Source of the DNA: Nocardia niwae NBRC 108934 = DSM 45340
GTDB taxonomy: Bacteria > Actinomycetota > Actinomycetes > Mycobacteriales > Mycobacteriaceae
Assembly (NCBI RefSeq): GCF_001613465.1
Contig: NZ_BDCK01000016.1
Location: forward strand, 186,001 to 250,000
DNA: 64,000 nt
Direction of reading: 5' to 3'
Below are positions 39,464-47,524 of the stretch, in pieces. Position 1 is the stretch's first letter. Each line of letters begins with the position of its first letter. The position numbers and the translations under genes were made by a program. Under the pieces are notes generated by a model. The model was not told the origin of the DNA, made no database searches, and saw only the letters and a program-made list of their open reading frames with translations.

Positions 39464-40507
39464 TCACTCGTCCCGCAGCAGGGGAATAACGGGGGCGAAC
39501 GCGTCCATCTGGGTGGGGAACACGCCGACGTAGGACATCGAGGTGAGTTCCCGCACACGGCGGATCTGCTCGGCGATCTCCTCGAATGTCCCGATCGCCA
39601 CGTAGGGCGAGTTCAGGATGTCCTCGACGGACAGCTGAACGTCGACCTCCAGGTTCGGGTGCAGTCCCCGGTCCAACGCCGACAGCGCCATCTCCGCGGT
39701 CTTCTCGCGATCGTCGGTGATCACGACGGCGGTGATGGCCCAGTTGAGTTCGATGTCGGCGAACCGGTCTCCGGCGGCCTCCTTGATCAGATTCACCTTT
39801 TCCACGGCCTTCTCGATGGTGATGCCGGAGAGGAGGCCCTTGCCGTTCTTGGTGGTCACCGGAACGACGGAGATGATGTCGGCGTGCTTGGCGGCCAGGC
39901 GCAGCATCTTCGGACCGCCGCCGCCGGTACAGATCGGCGGGCGCGGGCCCTGCCGCGGCCGCGGGGTGCCTTTGATGCCGCGGACCTGGTAGTGCTTGCC
40001 TTCGAAGGTGCACTCCTGGCCGCGCAGCAGCACGTCGAGGATGGTCAGCGCTTCGTCCAGCTTCTCCAGCCGGACACCGGGCGACTCGTAGGCGATGCCC
40101 GCGTTGTCGAACTCCTCCTTGATCCAGCCCGCGCCGAGACCGACCTCGAGCCTGCCCTTGGACAGCACGTCGATGGTCGCCAGATCCTTGGCCAGGACGA
40201 CGGGGTGGCGGAAACCGTTCGCCAGCACCGACGTGCCGAGCCGGATCTTCTCGGTGGCCTGGGTCAGCGCGCCGAGCGCGGCGATCGGCCCGATCTGCTC
40301 GCCGAGGTGGTCGGGCACCACGAAGGTGTCGAAGCCGTACTCCTCGGCCTGCTGAGCGGTCTGCACGAACTTGCGCGCACCGCCCTCCTGCTTGTTTCCC
40401 TCGCCGGCCGCCGCGAAGCGGAACGGACGCAACGGAGTGCCAAGCGCGGACAACGCAGCATCCGCGTCACGGCTCGCCGTGGTGGCCGGTGCGGCGGCTT
40501 CTGTCAT
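39464..40507 (-). CDS. LLM-class (luciferase-like) F420-dependent oxidoreductase
   Basis: A 347-aa TIM-barrel flavin/F420 oxidoreductase. Diagnostic parts are PLRPFRFAAAGEGNKQEGG, AEEYGFDTFVVPDHLGEQIG, IRLGTSVLANGFRHPVVLAK, LSKGRLEVGLGAGWIKEEFD and RLEKLDEALTILDVLLRGQE. It matches the actinobacterial F420-linked group (TIGR03621-like). It lies between the Rv3802c-type lipase and fadD32, where mycobacteria have no gene, 170 bp after the lipase and 190 bp before fadD32. AGGAG lies upstream of ATG 40507, with its own promoter region at 40599-40628. A role in mycolate modification is inference from place only. Confidence 0.88.
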   Translation of the reverse strand: MTEAAAPATTASRDADAALSALGTPLRPFRFAAAGEGNKQEGGARKFVQTAQQAEEYGFDTFVVPDHLGEQIGPIAALGALTQATEKIRLGTSVLANGFRHPVVLAKDLATIDVLSKGRLEVGLGAGWIKEEFDNAGIAYESPGVRLEKLDEALTILDVLLRGQECTFEGKHYQVRGIKGTPRPRQGPRPPICTGGGGPKMLRLAAKHADIISVVPVTTKNGKGLLSGITIEKAVEKVNLIKEAAGDRFADIELNWAITAVVITDDREKTAEMALSALDRGLHPNLEVDVQLSVEDILNSPYVAIGTFEEIAEQIRRVRELTSMSYVGVFPTQMDAFAPVIPLLRDE

Positions 40508-40598
40508 GAATTCATGCTCCTGGCTGTGCGGAAAATACGGGCGCGACGCCCGCCCGGGTCTGCGCTGCGGTGGTGCCCGGCGTCGCGATCACCAGCGC

Positions 40599-40628
40599 AC
40601 TTTACAGCGTGCTACCCAACTCGAGTTG
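40599..40628 (-). promoter_or_regulatory. promoter with palindromic operator upstream of the LLM oxidoreductase
   Basis: A perfect 12-bp palindrome, CAACTCGAGTTG (40617-40628), overlaps the -35 area of a minus-strand promoter whose -10 is TAAAGT (40604-40599). The arrangement suggests repression by an unlinked regulator. Confidence 0.5.
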
Positions 40629-40676
40629 CGCTTGTCACGCCAACGGGGTGCGGGGTATCTCACGGACTGTGAATTC

Positions 40677-41663
40677 TCACGAATGCGCCGGATGCGGCGC
40701 TGCCTCGACGAGGCCCGCCGCCCAGTTCGCCGTCCACTGCGTAGCGGTGGTGCCGTCGCCGTCGACGACGTAACTGTTGTAAAGGGTGTGCACCGGGTTC
40801 CCCGCCGCCCGGACCAGCGTGTTCACGCTGCCCACGATGTTCCACGGGCTCAGTGCCTCCCGCGGCGCATCGCAGATCAGATCGCCCGGCGCGCACATGG
40901 TGTAGGTGCGGTCGGCCAGCGCGCCGAAGCCCCCTTGACGGGGACCGGTCATCGTGATGCCGGGCACGTTCAACCCCTTCAGCGCGACTTCGGCACCCAC
41001 ACCGGGCGGTGGCGTGCCGATCTGGATCGCCTGACCCGGGCCGGTCTCCCCGGTACGGCGCCCGTCGGCGATCAACGCCACGCCGAGCACCAGATCGGCG
41101 GGCACCGGGCCCTCGCCCGCGCCGATCTGCGCCGCGACGTCACCCACGATCACCGCGCCCTGGGAGAACCCGGCGAGCACATAGGTGGTCAGCGGGCACT
41201 CCTGGTGTCGTGCGGTCATGGCCTCGACCATCCGGGCGGTGCCCTCGGAGCGGCTGTTGTTGTAGGACTGCTGGCCGTCCGGCGGGATCGCGATCGGATT
41301 GGAGAACTGCGCGACGTAGGGAACGGTGTACACGTCCACGCGCTCGCTCGGGAACCGCTGAGCGATCGGCCCGGAGACGTTCAGCATCAACGACACCGGG
41401 TTCGCCGTCGGATTGTGCGGATCGTCGAAGCTGTTCGACTCCCAGGTGCCGGGCACGGAGATCATCTGCACGTCCGGGCAACTGGCGGGCTGGGAAGTCG
41501 GCCGCTCCGGCGGTTTCGGTCCCGGCCCGGGCGGACGCAGACGCCCCGCGAGTAGGTACCACAGCAAAAGGACGACCAGGACGATCAGCAGGACGGCGCC
41601 GATCACGACCAGACATCCCGCCGGCTTGAACCGGCGGGAGGTCGAACGAACGCGCGAACTCAC
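40677..41663 (-). CDS. membrane-anchored cutinase-family lipase (Rv3802c-like)
   Basis: A 328-aa serine hydrolase. A short basic N-terminus and one strong helix (CLVVIGAVLLIVLVVLLLWY, residues 17-36) anchor it outside the membrane. The cutinase core has VLAGFSQGAVIVGD (nucleophile Ser), CAPGDLICDAP (Asp, disulfide) and NPVHTLYNSY (His). Rv3802c, its apparent ortholog, is an essential phospholipase/thioesterase tied to mycolate metabolism. GTG 41663 overlaps the stop of the upstream lipoprotein gene by 4 bp. Confidence 0.92.
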   Translation of the reverse strand: MSSRVRSTSRRFKPAGCLVVIGAVLLIVLVVLLLWYLLAGRLRPPGPGPKPPERPTSQPASCPDVQMISVPGTWESNSFDDPHNPTANPVSLMLNVSGPIAQRFPSERVDVYTVPYVAQFSNPIAIPPDGQQSYNNSRSEGTARMVEAMTARHQECPLTTYVLAGFSQGAVIVGDVAAQIGAGEGPVPADLVLGVALIADGRRTGETGPGQAIQIGTPPPGVGAEVALKGLNVPGITMTGPRQGGFGALADRTYTMCAPGDLICDAPREALSPWNIVGSVNTLVRAAGNPVHTLYNSYVVDGDGTTATQWTANWAAGLVEAAPHPAHS

Positions 41664-42184
41664 TGGCAGTACGTGGCGCGAGCGGTGGTGATGTAGATCT
41701 GCCCGGCCTTCTCCACCGGCATCTTCGCCGGATCGAAGGACGGATCGGAACCTGCCATGGCGTTGACGAACGTCATCAGATCCTGATCGGACGCACCCGC
41801 GGCGGTGCCCTGGCAGACGTACGCGCCGATGCTCAGCGCGATGTCCGGGCTGGACGGGGTGACACCCTGCTTGGCCAGCTCGTCGAGGAACTTCTTGTCC
41901 TTGTCGGTGAGCTTCGAGGTGTCCGCGGGCGGGACGGCTTCGGTCGGCACCGGCTGCGGACGCTCGGGCGCCACCGTCGTCGTGGGCTGCTCCGGCTCGG
42001 GAGCGGGCTGACCGGTGTCGGCGGGCGTCGACGCGGCCGGCGACGTCGTCGTCGCCGTCGTGGTGCGGGTAGGCGTCGACGGCGTGCTCGTCGCGGTCGA
42101 ATCATTGTCGCCGCACGCGGCGAGCAGGCCGGTCGCGGCTATCGCCACAACCACGCCGAATACCTTTCCACGGGTCCGATGCAT
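41660..42184 (-). CDS. DUF732-domain lipoprotein
   Basis: A 174-aa lipoprotein. The signal peptide VFGVVVAIAATGLLAACG contains the lipobox LLAAC. A Thr/Pro/Ser-rich spacer (about residues 30-90) follows, then a DUF732-type helical domain, DKKFLDELAKQGVTPSSPDI to ALSIGAYVCQG, with two cysteines likely to pair with the C-terminal TYC. GAGGA precedes ATG 42184. Its stop overlaps the lipase start (GTGA), so the two are coupled; mycobacteria lack this gene at the locus. Confidence 0.88.
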   Translation of the reverse strand: MHRTRGKVFGVVVAIAATGLLAACGDNDSTATSTPSTPTRTTTATTTSPAASTPADTGQPAPEPEQPTTTVAPERPQPVPTEAVPPADTSKLTDKDKKFLDELAKQGVTPSSPDIALSIGAYVCQGTAAGASDQDLMTFVNAMAGSDPSFDPAKMPVEKAGQIYITTARATYCQ

Positions 42185-42245
42185 GAATTCTTGTCCTCGA
42201 TCTGTCGCTGAGCGGGGGTCGGGTCGCCCCCCAGGCTAGCTGGTC

Positions 42246-44114
42246 TCACAGGCTGTGGACTTCCGGTCTGCCGTCGCGCACGGTGATGAAGCCGCCTTGG
42301 AAGTTCTGCTGGATGCCGTCGGAGAGGGGGAACTCGTCGCCGGTGGGGTAGCCGAGTTTGCCGTTCTCATAGCCGGCATCGCGCCAGGCGTCCAGCACCG
42401 GGCCGTTGCGCACCGCCCAGGCGCCCGAGACCGGGCTCCAATAGATGTTGCCGCCTTCGAAACGGCTGTAGCGGCCCAGGTCCTTCAGCGGCTGCTCCTC
42501 GGCGACGGGGAAGCCGAGTGGGCTGTTCTCGAAGCCCAGCTGGGCGTACTTGCCCAGGATCAGGCCCTGGACACGGTGCACGCCGGTGGCCTGGCTGTAG
42601 TAGAACGGACCGTTTTCGAAGCCTTGCACGGCGCCGTCGCGGCTCGGTGTCTTGATCTCCGGCGCGTTCGGGTAACCGGCGGGACCGCGTTCGAATCCCT
42701 GCTTGCCCCACTCGTCGAGGATCGCGCCGCGAACCATCTGCACGCCGGTCTGCGGCGTCCAGTACAGCGAACCGTGCTGGAAGGCCTGGAACCTGCCGCG
42801 CCCGTCCTCCAGCGCTCGCTCCTCCCCCGTCGGCAGCCCGAGCGGCCCGGTGGGGCCTGCCGCCGCCTGGTAGCCGGCGCCGAAGAAGCCGACGGGGTGC
42901 GCGCCGCTGTCCGGCGTGTAGAAGACCCGGCCGCCTTGGAAATCCTGAGCGGTGCCGCCCGCCGCCGCGTACTCCCCGGTGAGGCATTCCCCGAGCCAGG
43001 TCGCCGCGGCGGCCACGGGGCCGATCGCGCCGCCCGCCTGGCAGGCGGGCTTGCCCTGATCGACGCCCAGCGCGGAGGCGGCCTGAGTCCAGGACTGACG
43101 CATCTCGAAATCCCAGTACGGCCAGGAATGGGTGCCGGACGGGCGATAGTTCACCTGCGCCGGAATGGCCAGCTTGGACAGCTTGGTCACGAAATTCTGC
43201 GAGGTGAGACGGGACAGGATCTCCAACCCCATCCCCGCTACGTTCGTACTCACGCCGGGGATGCCAAGGGCTTGGTCGTAGGGCCCGATCGCGCCACTGC
43301 CGCTGGAGATGTAGAGGCTCACGCCGCGCAGCTTGTCGGCCAGCATGTACGGGTCGTGCGCCTCCCATTCCGGGCCCGTCTGCGGGCCCCACATGGCGGC
43401 GGCGTTGAAACCGCCCGCGTCGCGCATGGCGAATTCGATGGCTTGCGGCATACCCAGCGTCGTCGTGGTCAAGAAGCCGGAGTACGAGGCGGCGTGCCGC
43501 ACGAAGCCGGGGTTACGGGCGGCGAGGAGCATCGCGGCCGTGCCGCCCATCGAGAGGCCTTCCATCCCCCGTACGGGCGTCGCGCGCCAATGACTCTCGA
43601 GCAGCGGCGGAAGCTCCTTGGTGAGAAAGGTCTCCCACTTGTAGGTGCGGCCGTTGTCCGACTCGAGCCAATCGGTGTAGAAGCTGGACTGCCCGCCGAC
43701 CGGCAGCACGACGGTGACGTTCTTGTCGGCGAAGAATTCGACCGCCCCCGCCTCTTTCGTCCAGCCGTTCTCGTCGTCGGTCGCGCGCAGGCCGTCGAGC
43801 AGGAACAGGACGGGGAACCGGGCCTCCGGCCGGGCGTTCCAGTCCCGCGCCAGCAGCAACTGCACCTGGATCGGCACACCCATGGACGGCGAGGTCACCC
43901 AGAGTGCGACGCGACGATCGCTGAGCCACTGGACCTTCTCCAGCGCCGGCGCGGCCACAGCCGCCGTGGGCTCCGCGCCCGCGGGCGCCGCGACGGACGC
44001 GCTCGCGGCTAGGGGGATCACCAACGCGGTGGCGAGCAGCATGAGCCGCTCGCGTGCCGAACGAGCGACGAGACGCCCGCGTATGCCACAGCTACCGCGC
44101 GTAATCCCTGTCAC
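42246..44114 (-). CDS. mycolyltransferase with C-terminal LGFP repeats
   Basis: A 622-aa secreted esterase of the antigen 85/corynomycoloyltransferase family. After the signal (LMLLATALVIPLAASASVAA) the hydrolase domain has VLFLLDGLRATDDENGW, LPVGGQSSFYTDW, the nucleophile Ser188 in GLSMGG, Glu in GMGLEIL and His in GTHSWPYW. From about residue 370 four to five LGFP-type repeats follow (GPLGLPTGEE, GPAGYPNAPE, SPLGFPVAEE, KLGYPTGDE), thought to hold such enzymes in the wall. The build is that of corynebacterial PS1. GTG 44114 is far from its GGGAG; an internal ATG at the signal core is possible. Confidence 0.93.
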   Translation of the reverse strand: MTGITRGSCGIRGRLVARSARERLMLLATALVIPLAASASVAAPAGAEPTAAVAAPALEKVQWLSDRRVALWVTSPSMGVPIQVQLLLARDWNARPEARFPVLFLLDGLRATDDENGWTKEAGAVEFFADKNVTVVLPVGGQSSFYTDWLESDNGRTYKWETFLTKELPPLLESHWRATPVRGMEGLSMGGTAAMLLAARNPGFVRHAASYSGFLTTTTLGMPQAIEFAMRDAGGFNAAAMWGPQTGPEWEAHDPYMLADKLRGVSLYISSGSGAIGPYDQALGIPGVSTNVAGMGLEILSRLTSQNFVTKLSKLAIPAQVNYRPSGTHSWPYWDFEMRQSWTQAASALGVDQGKPACQAGGAIGPVAAAATWLGECLTGEYAAAGGTAQDFQGGRVFYTPDSGAHPVGFFGAGYQAAAGPTGPLGLPTGEERALEDGRGRFQAFQHGSLYWTPQTGVQMVRGAILDEWGKQGFERGPAGYPNAPEIKTPSRDGAVQGFENGPFYYSQATGVHRVQGLILGKYAQLGFENSPLGFPVAEEQPLKDLGRYSRFEGGNIYWSPVSGAWAVRNGPVLDAWRDAGYENGKLGYPTGDEFPLSDGIQQNFQGGFITVRDGRPEVHSL

Positions 44115-44214
44115 AGAAGCTTTGTACTCCCGTTATAGCGACGATTACGGGAGACACGCGCTGCCCAGCAAACTATGTTCGCCCGCGCGCGATCATGGCT
44201 GCCCCCGAACGCAA

Positions 44215-44245
44215 TTCAGGCCACACCGAAGCGGTGCGGCCTGAA
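44215..44245 (-). terminator. terminator after the second mycolyltransferase gene
   Basis: A 14-bp stem (TTCAGGCCACACCG with CGGTGCGGCCTGAA, one A-C mismatch or wobble) around a 3-nt loop, 19 bp after the stop at 44264. The AT-rich sequence after the stem is short. Confidence 0.65.
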
Positions 44246-44263
44246 TGCGAAGGGGTGATCAGA

Positions 44264-45304
44264 TCACCAGGCGCCGGTGGCGTCCAGGATCATGTTGCGC
44301 GAGGCGAACAGCTGGCCCTCCCAGTACTTCCAGGAGTGCGTGCCTGCGGCCGGGAAGTCGAACCGGGCGGGGATGCCCAGCGAGCTCAGGCGAGCCTGGA
44401 ACGCGCGGGTGTTCACCAGCGACAGGGCCTCCAGCGCCATCGCGTTGCCGGTGTTGAACACGCCGACCGCCGAGTTCGGCTGGTCGAACTGACCCGGCAG
44501 ACCGCTGGCGGCCGAGATGTACATCGGCAGGCCGCGCAGCTGCGGCGCGAAGACGAACGGGTCCATCCGCAGCCACTGCGGGCTCCACGGCGCGGCCATC
44601 GAGTCGACGTTGAAGCGGCCCGCGTCCAGCATCGCGATGCGGATCGCCTCACGCATGCCCGGCGCGGAGATGTTCAGGTAGCCCGAGTAGGAGGCGGCGA
44701 ACTTGAACTGGTCACGGTGGTAGGCCGCGAGAGCCAGCGCCGCACTACCACCCATGGACAGGCCGACGACCGCGTTGTTGGTGCGCGAGACGCCGTAGCC
44801 CTCCAGGAAGGCCGGGAGCTCCTTGGTGAGGAAGGTCTCCCACTTGTAGGTGGTCTTCTGGCCGTTCAGGTTCGACGGTGCGTACCAGTCGGTGTAGAAG
44901 CTGGACTGACCGCCGACCGGCATCACCAGGGTGATGTTGTCGTTGCCGAACTGCTGCAGCGCGTTGGTCTCGAACGACCAGGCGTTGCGGTCGTCGCGGG
45001 CGCGCAGGCCGTCGAGCAGGTAGAGCGCCGCGTTGCCGCCACGCGCGGCCCACTGCACCTGGACCTTGATCGGGCCCATGCTGGAGGGGACCATCAGGTC
45101 CTCGAAGCCACCCGCGGGCGCCCGCAACACCGGCGCGTGCGCCGACGGCGCCGCGGTGGCGAGCGTCGGGGTCGCCAGGCCTGCGGCGATCGGTAGCGCC
45201 AAAACGGCGGCACCGACTGCCAGAATTCGACTACGCCAACCGCGAGCCGCGCCTCGCCGTACCGACTGTGTTCTCTTCGGCGCGGCCGCCCTGCCGAAAC
45301 GCAT
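44264..45304 (-). CDS. mycolyltransferase, antigen 85-type
   Basis: A 346-aa secreted mycolyltransferase moving mycolate between trehalose monomycolate and arabinogalactan. A twin basic N-terminus and helix (ILAVGAAVLALPIAAGLA) give the signal. The core has SSMGPIKVQVQWAARGG, LVMPVGGQSSFYTDWYAPS, Ser183 in GLSMGG, Glu in MALEALSL and His in GTHSWKYW, so the triad is complete. Of the four paralogs here it is closest in build to FbpA. AGGA lies 5 nt before ATG 45304. Confidence 0.94.
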   Translation of the reverse strand: MRFGRAAAPKRTQSVRRGAARGWRSRILAVGAAVLALPIAAGLATPTLATAAPSAHAPVLRAPAGGFEDLMVPSSMGPIKVQVQWAARGGNAALYLLDGLRARDDRNAWSFETNALQQFGNDNITLVMPVGGQSSFYTDWYAPSNLNGQKTTYKWETFLTKELPAFLEGYGVSRTNNAVVGLSMGGSAALALAAYHRDQFKFAASYSGYLNISAPGMREAIRIAMLDAGRFNVDSMAAPWSPQWLRMDPFVFAPQLRGLPMYISAASGLPGQFDQPNSAVGVFNTGNAMALEALSLVNTRAFQARLSSLGIPARFDFPAAGTHSWKYWEGQLFASRNMILDATGAW

Positions 45305-45330
45305 GAATCCTGCTCTCTTTCTGCTGTTGT

Positions 45331-45365
45331 GGTGCCACTCGCCGCCCGAGGGGCGAAGCGGCACC
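45331..45365 (-). promoter_or_regulatory. hairpin in the 5' leader of the antigen 85-type gene
   Basis: Nested arms GGTGCC/GGCACC and TCGCC/GGCGA form a bulged stem of about 11 bp, 27-61 nt upstream of the start codon. If transcribed it would lie in the mRNA leader. Confidence 0.4.
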
Positions 45366-46036
45366 CGTGTTGCCAACGAGACACGCGTCACGGACATGGT
45401 CCCGACAATCCGATACCCATGACGGCGCTACAACGATCTGGTCACACTTGCGCTCGCTGGACGATATTCGACGGCCCTCGCTTTAGCAAGATCCGTGGTC
45501 TTTCCACTGGCGAAATCCGTCCGTTTGCGCAAGGTAATGATGCGGTGACCTTATCGCGTTCTCGTGGTGATGTCGTGTTGGAACGCAAGATATTCGCGCC
45601 CCTGGCGAGAACTGTCACCGGTCCGAGATCTTCGCAATCCCGGCACCGCCACAGCGCTCCGGCTCCCGGACGCCGCACCTGGAAGGCGGGACCCCTACCC
45701 GCCCAGCCCGTGACCGAACCGAGATGGGAACCGAGATCTGCCGTGATAGCCACGGCGACGAACTCGAGCAAACAGCTCTCAACTCAGACGACCCTACAAC
45801 AGCGATCTTTCAGCAAATGCACCGGAGGGTTGTCGCCACCGCCTCCACCCCGGCAACCGACTCCAAAGCCCGTAGCCCTCGGCCAGGAGCCCACCGCAAG
45901 ATCCGGACCACGCCCTCCCGCGAACAACGGCGGTCGCCCCACAAAGCGCACAAATGTTCCCTCGGGCGCGCGATAAACCGCAAGATTCACCCCTATATCC
46001 CGGCCGAGTGCGAGTCTTACGAGCACCGTTCGCGGA

Positions 46037-46099
46037 CTCGTGGCCGAGTGGACGAAGCGCATGCGCCGCAGGCGCGAGTCTCGTCCGCTCGGGCACGAG
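46037..46099. ncRNA. possible structured RNA or terminator hairpin
   Basis: A 19-nt left arm (46037-46055) pairs with the right arm (46081-46099) with two imperfect positions. The loop itself contains a perfect GCGCC-GCA-GGCGC hairpin (46063-46075). It stands 60 bp beyond the stop of the 46159 gene. It has no T-run. Part of it resembles a tRNA D-arm by chance, but no T-arm or acceptor pairing is present. Confidence 0.3.
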
Positions 46100-46158
46100 C
46101 CATAAAGGGGCCGCGAACACGCGGGGCCGCAGACCGACCCGGCCGCCGCGGATTCGAC

Positions 46159-47220
46159 TCAGCCGATGTTCGCCGACATATCGGGGATCATTCGCATGGC
46201 CTCGTCCGCCCAGTTGTTCCAGGCGTGAATGCCGAACGGGGGGAACGAGTAGACGGCGTTGCCGCCGCCCAGGGTCGCCATCCGGACCTGGAACGCGCGC
46301 GTGTTCGCCAGCGCCAGGGTCTCCAGACCCATGCCGTTGAGGGTGCTGAAGCTCGGCGGGTCGGTGGCCGAGGGCAGGCCGCTGGCCGCGGCGATCCACA
46401 GCCGGGTGCCGTTGCGGACCAGGTTGGGCGCGAAGACGAACGGGTCCATCCGCAGCCACTGCGGGCTCCACGGCGGCGCCATCGAGTCGACGTTGTAGCC
46501 GCCCGCGTCCAGCATGGCGGCGCGGATCGCCTCACGCATGCCCGGAGCCGAGTTGTTCAGGTAGCCGGAGAACGAACCCGCGAAGCTGAACTGGTCCGGG
46601 TGGTAGGCCGCCATGGTGAGCGCCGCGCTGCCGCCCATGGACAAGCCGAAGGCGCCGTTGCGGTTGGGGTTGAACCCCAGCCGGTCGCGCAGCGCCCAGC
46701 GCAGGTTGTTGGTCAGGAAGGTCTCCCACTGGTAGCGGTAGCTCTTGCCCGGTCCGCCCGCGAACCCGTCCAGCCCGCCGGAACCGGTACTGGAGCCCGC
46801 GCCGGCCGGGATGCCGAAGAACTCGCTCGGCGCGAGCCAGTCGGCGTAGAAGCTCGACATGCCGCCGACCGGCATGACCACGTTGATGTTCTGGCTCGCC
46901 AGGACCTGGGGGATGTTCGTCTCGATCTCCCAGCCGTTCAGCGTCTCCGGCGCCCGCATGCCGTCCAGCACATAGACGACGCGATTGGTGTTTCCGTCCG
47001 CGGCGCGCAGAATCCGGGTCTTGATGGGACCCATGCCGGAGTCGACCCAGAAGTCGAATGCCGCGGGGTCGAACGCCGCCGATGCCGTGGCGCCGGCACC
47101 GCCGATGGCCGTGCCCAGCGGCAACAGCATCGCTACGGCGACGCCGAGGACGGACCGTCGCAACCACGAACCGGATGTTCGAGACCTTCCGGGCCCGCGC
47201 TTCCTGCGCGCACTACGCAT
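46159..47220 (-). CDS. mycolyltransferase with IHAW in place of THSW
   Basis: A 353-aa secreted mycolyltransferase. The signal is RSVLGVAVAMLLPLGTAIGG. The core has GMGPIKTRILRAADGN, VVMPVGGMSSFYADWLAPSE, Ser194 in GLSMGG, Glu in GMGLETLAL and His in FGIHAWNNW, where most relatives have THSW. A Gly/Ser-rich insertion (AGAGSSTGSGGLDGFAGGPG) lies before QWETFLTNNLRWALRDRLGF. The neighbour at 47525 is its closest relative in the window, so they look like a recent duplication. AAAGG lies 9 nt before ATG 47220. Confidence 0.93.
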   Translation of the reverse strand: MRSARRKRGPGRSRTSGSWLRRSVLGVAVAMLLPLGTAIGGAGATASAAFDPAAFDFWVDSGMGPIKTRILRAADGNTNRVVYVLDGMRAPETLNGWEIETNIPQVLASQNINVVMPVGGMSSFYADWLAPSEFFGIPAGAGSSTGSGGLDGFAGGPGKSYRYQWETFLTNNLRWALRDRLGFNPNRNGAFGLSMGGSAALTMAAYHPDQFSFAGSFSGYLNNSAPGMREAIRAAMLDAGGYNVDSMAPPWSPQWLRMDPFVFAPNLVRNGTRLWIAAASGLPSATDPPSFSTLNGMGLETLALANTRAFQVRMATLGGGNAVYSFPPFGIHAWNNWADEAMRMIPDMSANIG

Positions 47221-47524
47221 CACATTGGACCTTTCACTCGGGCGGCCTAGTCGGCAAACTGCTAGCAATCTCCACCGGTCACTCACGCGGCAGCAAGCCA
47301 CAGCGTCCACCGAGAAACGGACGAATCGAACTCGGTGCATGTTGAACGGGTATCAATCGACAACGAATGCCTTCATGTTGCTGGATGGTGATCCAGACCA
47401 CAACTACCGAAGCCGTTTTCTCCGCATATTCGTTCGCTAAGTACCCGCAGTGGACCCGGTAAACGCCGAAAGACCGCTCTGCGCCGGTGGCGCGGAGCGG
47501 TCTTTCGTCGCTGTTGCCGGGTTA
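47221..47524. other. 304-bp intergenic region with terminator
   Basis: Contains the promoter side of the 47220 gene and the terminator at 47469-47505. An AT-rich patch near 47400-47440 may be the promoter. No gene is seen. Confidence 0.6.
47469..47505 (-). terminator. rho-independent terminator after the fourth mycolyltransferase gene
   Basis: A 17-bp stem with one G-T pair (AAAGACCGCTCTGCGCC with its complement), a 3-nt loop GGT, and TTT at the end on either strand. It lies 20 bp after the stop at 47525. Confidence 0.85.

Larger units (their letters stand above)
45305..46158. other. 854-bp gap with no recognised gene inside the mycolyltransferase cluster
   Basis: Both strands were read. 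Frames in this stretch are Arg/Pro/Ser-rich and lack any known domain, and their composition differs from the true genes nearby. Structures seen are a hairpin just upstream of the 45304 gene (45331-45365) and a long hairpin at 46037-46099. The region probably holds the promoter and leader of the 45304 gene and perhaps an untranslated RNA. Confidence 0.6.

Noticed and set aside
45329..45976. Plus-strand frame of 215 codons in the 854-bp gap
   Set aside because: Composition is Arg/Pro/Ser-rich, no ribosome-binding site at the start, no recognisable domain.
46030..46105. tRNA-Ser-like sequence (GTGGCCGAGTGGACGAAG)
   Set aside because: The D-arm-like stretch is not followed by a proper anticodon arm, T-arm (GGTTCGA) or acceptor pairing; it is explained by the large hairpin.
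45794..46471. Minus-strand frame overlapping the third mycolyltransferase
   Set aside because: Its first half is an out-of-frame copy of the mycolyltransferase; the rest has no gene-like features.
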